Notes under the pieces: generated by a model
Told to the model about the DNA's origin: nothing
What the model saw: the letters and a program-made list of their open reading frames with translations, nothing else
Database searches by the model: none
Assembly: GCA_018340805.1 (NCBI GenBank)
Contig: JACMZG010000008.1
Location: 25,794,967-25,858,966, forward strand
DNA length: 64,000 bases
Reading direction: 5' to 3'
Source: Microvelia longipes
Taxonomy: Eukaryota; Arthropoda; Insecta; Hemiptera; Veliidae
Translations under genes and position numbers: made by a program
Part shown: piece by piece, positions 35,804-46,009 of the stretch
How positions within the stretch are numbered: the first letter of the stretch is position 1
How the letters are laid out: each line of letters starts with the position of its first letter

Positions 35804-36292
35804 GTCTCTCGTTGGTATATTTAGTACAATCAAATGAATGATCTACGTTGTCAATGAGACCAGGGCAATAGAAACGATCAGAAGACTGATGCTTCCCGAT
35901 TTTGTGTAAGCAGGACCTAAAATATCCATGGCCACTAAAGAGCTGTGTCATGTAGAGGCCTTCTTCTCCATACAGAGCTGTGTCATGTAGAGGCCTGCTT
36001 CTCCATACATTCGATCTTCCCATGATGTGATATCTTTAATTAGGCGTCATGTCCAACGGCCTCTTGTCTCTTCTTCCCATGAAAGTTGCCACCGCTCCAT
36101 GGTTCTATCTCTTTCTTCTTTTCGTACTGTATTATGTTTGGCTTCTATTTTTCTTTCCTATACTCTCTTACGCTCTATAGCTAGCACGTCAATGGGAATG
36201 ACGCTTGCAATGACTAAAACAGCTGGTTCGGAGACTGTTCGGTAAGCAGATGCTAACCTCAAGACTGATTTTCTTTTGAGAGTCCTAAGCTC
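35804..36292 (-). pseudogene. R1-like LINE ORF2, C-terminal region (upstream piece)
   Basis: Minus-strand reading from about 36292: LRTLKRKSVLRLASAYRTVS, AVLVIASVIPIDVLAIERKR, a stop, then ERWQLSWEEETRGRWT, a stop, RLIKDITSWEDRMYGEAGLY, MTQLFSGHGYFRSCLHKIGK, and CTKYTNERL up to the Harbinger end. AYRTVS-PA--VIAS-IPI and GRWT-RLI-D...W..R..GE..Y.TQ..SGHGYF are hallmarks of the R1-group C-terminus after RT; the cysteine-histidine knuckle is partly kept. A 37-bp tandem duplication (about 35938-36010) repeats the GLYMTQL segment. It is cut off at about 36300 and continues at 24479. Confidence 0.85.
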
Positions 36293-36299
36293 TTTGAAA

Positions 36300-37200
36300 A
36301 TGTATTAAGGTAGCCTATATCCGACTTTTGTCTTTTATGTAAGCTTAATGTTGCTGATAGTTTTTAACCAATCATTTTATAAGAAATAAAGTTAATTTCT
36401 TGTTTTGTTTTTCTGATTTTAAATTAAGCTAGTTCTTCTATCATGTTTGCGTTCTGTTTTATATTATTCTTCTTTTAAAAATGTTTGAACATATTTTACA
36501 AGATAAGCAACGCTATTAACTTTGTTTTCAAAAATTATATATCAGTTTAAAAACTTTTAATGTTTTTCTTCTCTATCTTGATTACTTTTAACATCTTAAT
36601 TCTTTTTAACATTTTTTTAAATAAATCATTCAACTACAAATAAAAATTCTAAGGGTATATAATAAGTGTTTTTATGTAACGATATTACTGTTTATAAAAT
36701 TTTCGTAAACTAACTTGCGTTACTAAAAAACTATTTTTAATCATATTTTAAGTATTAAGTTTTCTAAGAGTAAGTTAATGAGAAGATCTTTAACTTATCG
36801 TAAAGTTATAAGTTAGCAAAAAAAGTTATACCTGATAAAACAAAAGTTTTCTAACCACCTCTATTGACTTATCCTTTTTGTTTGAAAAAGTTAGCTAAGT
36901 ATCCAAAATGGGAAAAACTCTCTTTACAATGTTTTGGACAATTTGACAAGTAGTAAAACCCATAAAATTTCCTCAAAAACTTGTTTTAATTCACTTCGTT
37001 TTAACAAAATTCAAAAGTTTGGCTACGTGTTTACATTTTATCTTTTACCCCATTTTAATTTCTTACTTAGGTTAATTAGTTTATTTTTAAAGTTGAAAAG
37101 TAATTATGTACTAACGTCAGTAATTTGTTAAACGTCTATAATTTGTCAGAAAGGTCTTTTATGTCTTGCAACTAATTTCCCAATAGCATGAAATAAAGAG
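36300..37200. other. AT-rich intronic stretch without genes
   Basis: No gene or classified repeat recognised. Short open frames lack motifs. Confidence 0.5.
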
Positions 37201-37202
<2 letters not shown>

Positions 37203-37236
<34 letters not shown>

Positions 37237-37313
37237 ACCTTATATAAACTTAGTGTGTTAAATCTTTATTCGATCGTTTAATTTTTCCGCGTTTTACGAT
37301 TTCAATTATATAT

Positions 37314-37392
<79 letters not shown>

Positions 37393-37410
37393 TAGATAGA
37401 TAGATAGATA
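37203..37410. repeat. (TA)n and (GATA)n microsatellites
   Basis: Two TA tracts (37203-37232 and 37306-37390) followed by a GATA run to about 37410. Confidence 0.95.
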
Positions 37411-37439
37411 TGTACACTATACGTACACATACATACATG

Positions 37440-37690
37440 AAATTAGGCACAAGTATATTCATTTACGTAAAAAATAAGTAGTATACTAAGTTTCGTTTAA
37501 ATACTGCAAGTATATTAACGGTTTTTGTGGATCATAAAAGTTTAGCTACATCGAGCGAGTCAGTGCCTAGATGGGTGACCAGTGAAAATAATACTAATGT
37601 ATTTTTATCTGAGGACTAGCGAAGTGAGTCCGAAGACGTTTTTTACCATAATATTGCTTATTTGTATATTTTGAGGACGAGCGAACATAT
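37440..37690 (+). repeat. 5S-like dispersed repeat, 3' half
   Basis: Middle block (tacgtaaaaaataagta, aagtttcgttt), 5S-like core near 37531-37595 (GGATCATAAAAGTTTAGCTAC, AGATGGGTGACC), then tail units. It leads straight into the array at 37560-38350. Confidence 0.7.
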
Positions 37691-38350
37691 CTTATAATAT
37701 CGTTTAGCTATCTTGTGAGCGATGTGAGCCTCTTTTTCGACATTCACCCATATGTTTACAGCAATGTAGTAAGCAAAGCGAGCCCTTTTTACTGTTTTAA
37801 ATTTATAAATTTTCGAGTGAAGTAAATATTTTTTTTCGATATTGACACATATTTACCGCTATCTAGATAGCGAAGCGAGCCCTTTTGTACTTAACTAAAA
37901 TTATATTTTAGTAATATAAGATCGAACCAGGCCTTATTGGATTTGTATATTTATGACACTCTAGCGAGCGAAGAGAGCCTCTACAAATACAGGGGTTTTT
38001 TAGAACTCTTAGAACCATATATAGCCTTTATTCGTACATTTACGTATATATTTATAGCAATCTAGGCTGCAAGCCTTTCTATTTTATGTTTTAGCAATTT
38101 TAATGCGAATTGAGCTTTGAGCGTATATACTTAATGATCGATTTACATAGAAAAATAAAGCAGTCTAGCAAGCGAAGCGAGTCTCTTATTAATATCCACG
38201 TTTATATTTATAGCAATTTTCTAATTGTATATTTTAGCAATCTTGCGAGCAAAGCGAGCCCTATTTGCATTTATATTTATACCAATCTAGCGAGCTTTGA
38301 ACCTTTATGACTTCGGATTTATTTCATAAATATTATAGCAATCTAGCCCT
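37560..38350 (+). repeat. Expanded array of GCGAAGCGAGCC-type tail units
   Basis: About eight to ten irregular units of 60-120 bp. Each ends in a variant of AGCAATCTAGCGAGCGAAGCGAGCC and is followed by a T-rich spacer with tatttatagcaatctag. Examples are near 37680, 37775, 37870, 37970, 38165, 38245 and 38290. It lies between two copies of the 5S-like repeat and seems to be an expansion of its tail. Confidence 0.7.
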
Positions 38351-38394
38351 GTTTATTTCTACCTTGAAATCTTAAAAATGTAGTAAAAGAGAAT

Positions 38395-38765
38395 ACCTTT
38401 ACGCAATAAATACGTACATCAAGTTTCGTTTCAATACAAGTACAGTACATCCATGATTTTTGTTGGATAAAAAAGTTTAGTGGCATCAAGCGTGATCAGT
38501 GCCTGGATAAGTGACCGCTGGGAATGAAACGGATGTATTAAGTATCTGATGACGAGCAAAGCGAGTCTAAAGACGTGTTGCAGTATAAATTAGGTGATAT
38601 TTATAAGGCATCTGTTTCCTTAATCTTTCGTTTCTAGTTTAATTGCATTAAAAACGATTTAATAGAAATGGTTGAATTTACTTCTACTTCTAACAAATTG
38701 GAAGGTAGGGATGATGAGCGTAGCAAATCCAAATCACGGATAAGAACCCGTATCCGATTTTTTAT
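38395..38765 (+). repeat. 5S-like dispersed repeat, 3' half
   Basis: Middle block, 5S-like core near 38465-38535 (AAAGTTTAGTGGCATCAAGCG, then GTGACCGCTGGGAATGAAACGG), one tail unit GACGAGCAAAGCGAGTC, and the end GGTAGGGATGATGAGCGTAGC with a cgtatccgattt finish. Confidence 0.75.
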
Positions 38766-40740
38766 TTTATTTATCTGGTTATTTGACGTGATTTATAATG
38801 TTTTAAGCATGTAGTTGTTGTGATTTATACTGCATACAGATAATGTAGTTAATAGTTAATTCTGTTAGAAAAGTAATTAAGATACTTGCAAATAGTTTCT
38901 GAAAGTTAATTAACGAGTTAAACTTATCTCAATGACCACAATTAAAGAGAGAAATAATTTATTTAATTTTCCTTTCCTCTTAACTGGTATTTGTTTTTTG
39001 TACTAATATTTATGATAGCTTTTAAATATTTTGTAAAACTTAAAATCCTGCGCAATAATTATCTTTTCTTACTTCTGTACTTCTTCAACTTAATTACTCC
39101 CATAAAAGGGCATTTTAAATTAACGGAAGATTTATTTTATATGTGTAATAGGGTAATCTTAACTGCAGTGGATTTGAACTAGTTAGCCTAATGTCTTCCT
39201 CAGAACCTTTGTTTTCTTAAATTAACTATATTGTTGATCTATTAGGATAGATAATAGTTTATGCCTTCTTTCCTTCAGCACTAATACCTAACGTTTTTAA
39301 TCAAGCACTGCTTAAACGCTACGTTGTGTTATAGGTTGCTATTGAATAAATATAAAAGTTTTCCTAATTACAAAATTATGGCAGAAGTAAACGACAGAAG
39401 CTCATACTCGAAGTTGGTTTGGTGTAACTACCAAATTACCTCCTAGCGCTCCTGTTTACTGGTTACGGAACTAACCTTTTCTTGTCTAATAAATCCCAAG
39501 AAATAATTTTTGGGTAGGAAAACATATAAATAAACTTTGGGTAGGAAAACATACCAAAAAATAATAAAAATTAAATTTTAGATATTTGTAAAAATATTTA
39601 GAGGAAATAAAATAATAGCTAAGGGGAATATTTTAAACGTTGCCCTATTCTTCACATTTTTCATTTTCTATTCATGAAGGTTAATAATAAAAGTAAAAGT
39701 ATCTCTCACCGGGATACTTGTGATACTACACCAGCATCACCGACCGTGTGCACAAAATTAAAAATTTGTAAAATAATTTCCTTTTATTTGTTGTTTTCCA
39801 TTTTTAAACTAAAACTTTTTTGAAGATCTGGCTATAATCATTCCTTTTGTTTGTGTGTAATCTTAGAGGTAAATTAAATAAAAGTGGAATTATGTCACGG
39901 CATGTCTATTTTTTTATTTTTAACAAATTAGTAAATTGATTACATTTTTGAATTTCAAATTTTAATACTTATCATATTTTTATTTCGAGCTCATTAATTT
40001 TTCTATTTAATATTTATTATTTTCAAAATGTTGTCTTTATTGGTGTTTTATGTTTAGTAAAATGAAAATCTTTTGTTTAAAAACTGTATCTTATTAACAG
40101 GGTACCTTCTGTTACCTCATTATAATTTTCGCTGTATTCTTACTTCTTTATTTTACTAACAATCTGGTGAATAAATTAAGCATAATTATTAAAAAAAATA
40201 TCTGCAGGTGTAAAATTCTGTTACAACAAACAGAAGCCTCATTTGCATATTTAATATATTGTTAATTTTATAATATTTCTTGAAAATATAACCATGGGTT
40301 TTCTTAGGCTGATTTTCTTTGACCAAAAGAACATGTTTGGCCTGTGTGTAAGTCTTTGGCATTATACATGAGTCGTTTAATAAAAAAGGTTGGAGTAGCG
40401 GTTCGCCAATTTAAGCTAGAAAAGGAAATAATGACTGACTTACAAAGTAATGCCTGTGTTCAAATAAAAATAAATAATAGTTACAATTGAATGAATTTGA
40501 ACTTCCGAGTTTATTTAAATATCTTTTACCTAACCCCTTTCAGATTGGATGTAAGCTGGAATTTTCATTATTGGAGTTTAAAATTAGCTAACTGACTAGA
40601 GTGTGTGTTGCCTATGACCCATAGATGATTACGGACCCGATGAGTGGTAGTCGAAATTACTTTTTTAAAGTTTAATCACCCAGCAAATGTTTGTAATCAC
40701 GATAACACTCGTACGGACAAGCAGTTTTAAATTAAAATTG
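38766..40740. other. AT-rich intronic stretch without genes
   Basis: No gene, tandem repeat or recognised mobile element on either strand. Confidence 0.5.
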
Positions 40741-40779
40741 GTTCGAAAATTAACCTTATTGAGAAGAGGAAAGTTGTTT

Positions 40780-41204
40780 TAGGCTCTGAGTCGAATGAAA
40801 CCGTTCCGAAGTCGATAGAACCATTCAAAGGCACGAAGTAACGGTAGTAAATAATGGGATAATCTAAAATAAGGTAGGAAATCAACAAATTTCAATTAGG
40901 AGATCGTTTTCAATTTTTTCTGGACTCTATGTTAAATGAAAACGGTCCGGAGTCCAGGTTTGAAATATGGAAGTTTTTAACTACAAAATAATTCTGGCGC
41001 TGAGGTCTGTTTGACCTTGGAATGATGAGCATAGTTTTTTAACCAATGGGATAAATATACGTGTTTCATTTTTAAAATTAAGAAAAATTGAGTCGTAATG
41101 CTCAATTTATAAAGCACAAACCGGAAAAATTATTATGTAAAAAACCGGAAGCATAAGCAAAAAATTCGCCTGACATGCGAATTCCTACGCGCCAGAATGT
41201 TTTA
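40780..41204 (+). repeat. Composite repeat plus foldback copy
   Basis: The companion block (gactctgagtcgaatgaaacc-like, cggtccggagtccag) is followed by a foldback at 40983-41204. Its left arm is AAATAATTCTGGCGCTGAGG and its right arm ends GCGCCAGAATGTTTTAT. Same family as 14440-15190. Confidence 0.65.
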
Positions 41205-41879
41205 TATATTTCATGTTTATTATATTTATCTTCTTCTACTAGTTATCTATCTAAAGAAATTTTCATTAGACAATGGAAGTTGTTTTTACTTACAATTTTC
41301 TATATGATATGTTGAATTCGCTTTTCTTAAAATGTACGTGAAAATGTAAAAATGCAATGTACGTGTTATCATCGTATACATTTTTCCAATTTTTATTTAA
41401 TATTGTGTAACCATAACCTTGTGGATATGTTATAAATTTGTTTAAAATAAAATCAATTTTCTGTTGGTTTGAGAGGTTTTGTTTCATCCCTTCACCCATC
41501 AACTCAAATTCATCCTTATTATTTTTTTAACTTAACATTCAATATTCATTTTTTCTAGATTGTAAAAAGAAGCTTATTTATGTAGAATAATATTTTGTTT
41601 ATTATCTTAGACACTGTAAAGTCCGAATGCAAATATTTCAATATTAAACAAAATCTTTTTCTACCCCTAATATATTTTTAACAACTCTTCAATTTTTTAG
41701 TTTCACTTATATATTCTGTATTTTCCATAAAAAGGACTTATTTGTAATTTGAATACTGACATGAAATAAACTTATGATTTAATCTTATTTAATTTAATTT
41801 TAGATATATATTTAATGATAAGTTACATTTTGTATTGCCAAAGGATCAAATTTAACTTAAATTAAAAAAAAATATTTTA

Positions 41880-42175
41880 CCCTTTCCTCATTTATACCGT
41901 AGTATATATAGAAAAGTAACTTGACGTAGCGAAACCGGGATTTCACCTTAATTAACCGTTTCAGATATTTAAGGCCTTCTAAGTGGTTTTCACTAAGTTG
42001 TCATTGTGTGTCTGTTATCATCGTAGTTCCCTGTGCATTTATGCTAGTGAGTAGAAACTTATGTATTAATCAGTCTATAAGTGCAGTTGTGCTGTTTGGT
42101 TTTTTATGACATCATTAATCTGCGATGATTACTCAGCAAGATATTATTAAACGCGAAAAAATGTTGTGAACGGAT
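41880..42175 (+). repeat. 5S-like dispersed repeat, head portion
   Basis: Begins at tcctcatttataccgtagtata and runs through GAAACCGGGATTTCACCTTA and the GACATCATTAATCTGCGATGA-like block. It is cut before the middle block. Confidence 0.65.
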
Positions 42176-42333
42176 GGAGATTTTGCACACATCTCATTTC
42201 ATTTTCAGCATCAAGGATCTGTTTCCTTGCGAAAAAAGTACCTATTTAAAAAAAAAAATGTTTGCTGATTCTGCAAACATAGTTAACAACGTTACAACAA
42301 TCTGGTTTTCAATATGCTTCTTGATCTCTTCAT

Positions 42334-42348
42334 ACACACACACACACA

Positions 42349-42380
<32 letters not shown>

Positions 42381-42400
42381 CCACACACACACATTATATA

Positions 42401-42440
<40 letters not shown>
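42334..42440. repeat. (CA)n/(CGCA)n/(TA)n microsatellite
   Basis: CACACG and CGCACG blocks followed by TA. Confidence 0.95.
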
Positions 42441-42444
<4 letters not shown>

Positions 42445-42957
42445 ACACACACATATATTTTAAACTTTATACATAAAAACTCTTAGGTCCAACTCTCTGG
42501 ATTTTCTGTTTACAGAAAATTCGCTAAAGGCGATAAGCTGTTATTCTTTTCATTAGTAGAAAACCTATAAGAGTTAAAAGCTATAAGGAATATGTAAGAC
42601 AAGGTAAATAATTAAATTGAGACCCGTGACAAAATATGATACTGAGAAAAAATAGCTTCCAAGTGGTTGAATTGTAGCAAAAAGAATAAAGGCAACTAGG
42701 TGGGGTTTCGAAAAAACCATTTACGCTAACATTATTACTATTACGTGGGTTCAACTACAAATACTACAAATCCTTGTTGACGTGTTATTGCCGTATGCGT
42801 ACTATGTTTAACTCAGATGTTTTCATTTTAAGTTAAAAATGTTGTACTATTTGCGAACTTCTTTTGGAAAAATTCGCAAATGGGGTAAGCGTCAATGTGA
42901 AAGTCGGACCATGGCCAAAATCCATTTTACATAAAAGTACGTTTCGCAAAACATGAT

Positions 42958-42965
42958 AATATATA

Positions 42966-43031
<66 letters not shown>
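42958..43031. repeat. (TA)n microsatellite
   Basis: TA tract before the first of two 140-bp direct repeats. Confidence 0.95.
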
Positions 43032-43032
<1 letters not shown>

Positions 43033-43298
43033 CATGTCATATCATATCATATAGTCAATACGACCCCTCTTGTGACCAAAATGTCAAAAAAACTATAATA
43101 AACCAAAATTACGGTCGATAAAAATAATTAAATATCAAGTAGGGTGTTCATTGAAGTGTTTTTTGGGACATATATAATTTAACAGAATAAATAAATATTG
43201 TTTAATAATGAAGTCTTTGTCTTATTATAGCGAATTTCTAAGAAGGGAAAATGAGCTTATGAGGTTAGGTTCATGGAAGGAGGGAAAGGGATTCACTG

Positions 43299-43363
<65 letters not shown>

Positions 43364-43507
43364 TATATATATCATGTCATATCATATCATATAGTCAATA
43401 CGACCCCTCTTGTGACCAAAATGTCAAAAAAACTATAATAAACCAAAATTACGGTCGATAAAAATTAAATATCAAGTAGGGTGTTCATTGAAGTGTTTTT
43501 TGGGACT
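43032..43507 (+). repeat. 140-bp direct duplication around an inserted segment
   Basis: 43032-43171 and 43370-43507 are almost identical (from ATCATGTCATATCATATCAT to GTGTTTTTTGGGAC; the second lacks a few bases). Between them lie the segment 43173-43303, a copy of 2272-2400, and a (TA)n tract (43304-43368). The second copy continues into the composite repeat at 43480-43740. Confidence 0.85.
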
Positions 43508-43740
43508 CTGAATCGAATAAAACCAATCCGAAATCGATAAAACTACCTTAAGTGACAAAAAAGTAGAAAAAATGGTGTTCAATGATCCTGGTTACCTAGG
43601 TTCGAATACTGGGAAGAACGATATTTTTTAACGTTTTTTTTTTATATTTAATAAGTTTATAACTAAAAAATAATTCTGGCGTGGTGGTCTGCATGTCGAG
43701 CAAATTTCCTTTGGAAGCTGATAATTTCGGCTTCAGCGCT
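43480..43740 (+). repeat. Composite repeat with single foldback arm
   Basis: The companion block with CTAGGTTCGAATACTGGG (a B-box-like word) is followed by the arm AAATAATTCTGGCGTGGTGG and GCATGTCGAGCAAATTTCC. It ends only 160 bp before receptor exon 2. Confidence 0.65.
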
Positions 43741-43899
43741 GTTGTGCCCGCAGGTAATAAAATACAAAAGTTTTGCTTTTTGGAATCCGCCAAAAGGATT
43801 GAAAGACCTTGCTAGTCTTACTGTAACGATTTTTATTTTAGAGTTGGCTGTGACTGTTAGTCTTCAAAGCACTTTAATAGGAATTTTCATTTGTTTCAG

Positions 43900-44048
43900 T
43901 TTCAAGCAGCATTACTACAGAGATGGGTGCTGCCTCACTTTATGTGCCCCTTCTGTCCTTTCATCAAGGTTCTAAGCATATCTGTTTCCGTCTTTACTCT
44001 ATCTGCCATTGCATTGGATCGATACAGAGCTATTCTTAAACCTCTTAA
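43900..44048 (+). CDS. Kinin-type neuropeptide GPCR, coding exon 2 (ECL1, TM3, DRY)
   Basis: Internal exon of 149 bp between acceptor ttgtttcag (ends 43899) and donor AA|gtaagt (44049). It enters in phase 0 and leaves in phase 2. It encodes residues 80-129: FQAALLQRW with the loop-1 tryptophan, then LPHFMCPFC with the TM3 cysteine (C95, 3.25) that normally bridges to loop 2, then TM3 and ALDRYRAILKPLK. DRY at 119-121 is the G-protein coupling motif. RW-LP-FMC-FCPF followed by SVSVFT is the strongest reason to call a kinin receptor rather than a tachykinin or NPY-type receptor. A reading frame running on from upstream of the acceptor (from 43742) is chance readthrough and is not coding. Confidence 0.9.
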
Positions 44049-44390
44049 GTAAGTCAAATCCAATTATACCATCATTGTAATTAGTTTAAAATCTTAAATC
44101 AGATTAAATGTAAATAGGACGATGTATTACCACAAATAGATCCATTAACAAGCTATAACTATAAATAGCGCTCCCACGTGTAATATTGGAATTTAAATAA
44201 ATACCTAATCCTTTATATTAAACGGCTTTTAAAGTTAGTTGTTATCTTTGCTTGTCTCTGTAATGTATCATGTTAAATCTTAATATTTTCTATTAATAAA
44301 ACTCTAACTTAAATAAATAAACAAGAGGAAATAGTTATTTATATACCAAGAGAGTGAAGAATGCTATTATTTCCCTAATTAGTTAGATGG

Positions 44391-44414
44391 TTCCTTTGGC
44401 GAGAGCCGAAGGAA
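44391..44414. repeat. Hairpin with TTCCTTTGGC/GCCGAAGGAA arms
   Basis: Ten-base arms around GAGA. The word type resembles the stacked hairpins at 51101-51330; an ACCCGAGGCCAAGCCGAGGTT hairpin follows at 44460-44481. Confidence 0.6.
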
Positions 44415-44584
44415 CTCAAGCATTTAACTCCTGGAGCTAAGATATATCTGTGTTTTACACCCGAGGCCAAGCCGAGGTTGTTAATTATTGTAAGGAGATA
44501 AATAGCATTTTACTCCCAAGGCGCATACAGGATTTTATCTCCAGACGTTGACGTCATTATATTATTGTTATATTCTTACTTTCG

Positions 44585-45034
44585 TACGTTTTATAATTTC
44601 CATCATTTATACCGTGGGTCTATAGGAAAAACCGAAACCGGGATGAAACCTGCATTAGCCGTTTTAGGTGTTATAAGTGCCTCCTGATTGTTTTCTACAA
44701 AGTTGTCTGTCTGTATGTGTATGTTTATTATCATCGTATTTAAAACATTGTACAAAAAAGTCAGTCTACCACTGTAGTTGTGCTATTCGGAAAATAATTT
44801 TTCTATGAAGTCATTAACCGCAATAATGACACGCAGAAAATGATGCGATAGGATTTAGATTTGGCAAGCATGTAGCCATAATAAAACTAACATATTTTTA
44901 CGTACTTTTATTTTTATAAATGACTTGCGTGCGTTTCTTATAAAATTGGGAAATAATCTAATTGAGTTGAATTTTGGTTCATGTGTGTACCATTACGTAA
45001 TAAATAAGTACACCAAATTTCGTTTCAATATGAC

Positions 45035-45109
<75 letters not shown>

Positions 45110-45275
45110 GTATGTATATGATTTTTTGTTGGATCATAAAAGTTAAGCAGCATTGAGCGTGGTTAGTGCTGTATAAGTGACCCCTGCGAATGAAACGGAT
45201 GTATTTACTATCTGAGGGCCAGCCAAGCGAATCCGAAGTAGGGAGGAAAAGTTTCGAGGTACCCCGTACCCGATT
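44585..45275 (+). repeat. 5S-like dispersed repeat, reference copy
   Basis: The head (tttataccgtgggtctatagg) is followed by GAAACCGGGATGAAACC, the AAGTCATTAACCGCAATAATG block and the middle block (CCAAATTTCGTTTCAATA), interrupted by a TA/TG microsatellite (45037-45110). The 5S-like core is 45131-45195: GATCATAAAAGTTAAGCAGC, GAGCGTGGTTAGTGCTGTAT and GTGACC, matching the A-box to C-box part of 5S rRNA genes. The tail has GGGCCAGCCAAGCGAATCCG and ends GGTACCCCGTACCCG. Twelve or more other copies occur in the window in both orientations. No ORF. A 5S-derived SINE or a chimera that captured one are the likely readings. Confidence 0.7.
45037..45110. repeat. (TA)n/(TG)n microsatellite inside a 5S-like repeat
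   Basis: TA tract with TGTGTG and TATGTATG blocks. Confidence 0.95.
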
Positions 45276-45659
45276 TCTTGTGTTTTATTTAAATTTTTTT
45301 TGGTTGGAGCTCTCTCATAAATTTAGGCAGCCCACTCAATTTTTAAACCTAAAATAGATTTTGAGACAGTAAAAAAATGTTGGTCGGGTCCCCCTCATAA
45401 ATCTTTCGGGCGACTCCGCCGGGAAAGTGTTATAAAATTGATCGATCTCCTTTATAAAATTAAAAGATACCACTCCAAAAAATTGATATAATTGGCTCGA
45501 ATCCCAATTATAGGTAACACTTTTTATTCTCTTAAGAGAAATAGTACCTTTTCTCCCTTGGGTGAAAAAGTTACGTATTACTTCCCAGGGAGTGAAAAGT
45601 AACTTTCTCTTCTTTGGGAGTGAAAAGTGCTTCTTTACTCCCTAAACACTAGTCAATAA

Positions 45660-46005
45660 ATTAAAATACATGGCACTCATGTAGCCATGTATAAGACTAA
45701 CATATGTGCCAAGTTTAATCTCATTATCAGCATAAGTTCAATTTTATAAAATAACTTTTGTATGTTTTAAAAAATTCTAATTACTAGAAAATAATCTGAT
45801 TAAGGTGAAATTTGGCACAAGTGTATAAATTTGCGTATGTGCTGTATGGCTGACTGCTGAGAATGAAACGAATGTATTAACTATCTGAGGACGAGCGAAG
45901 CGAGTCCGAAGAAGTGTTGCAGTATAAATTTGGTGATATGTATATTTTGAGGACGAGTGATAAAAAAAAGTTCCATGGTTTCCTTACCCGTTTTTTAGTA
46001 TTGTT
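45660..46005 (+). repeat. 5S-like dispersed repeat, deleted copy
   Basis: Middle block (GGCACTCATGTAGCCATGTA) and a shortened core (GTGCTGTATGGCTGACTGCTG). Tail unit GACGAGCGAAGCGAGTCCG, then the cgtttttta-type end. Confidence 0.7.
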
Positions 46006-46009
46006 TTGG

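Noticed and set aside
43742..43975. A separate gene overlapping receptor exon 2
   Set aside because: The frame runs from a repeat arm through the intron end; the receptor peptide lies in another frame with proper splice sites.
45131..45195. A functional 5S rRNA gene
   Set aside because: Only the promoter-region half is similar. The 5' third and 3' end are missing, and the same core repeats throughout the window in dispersed repeats.
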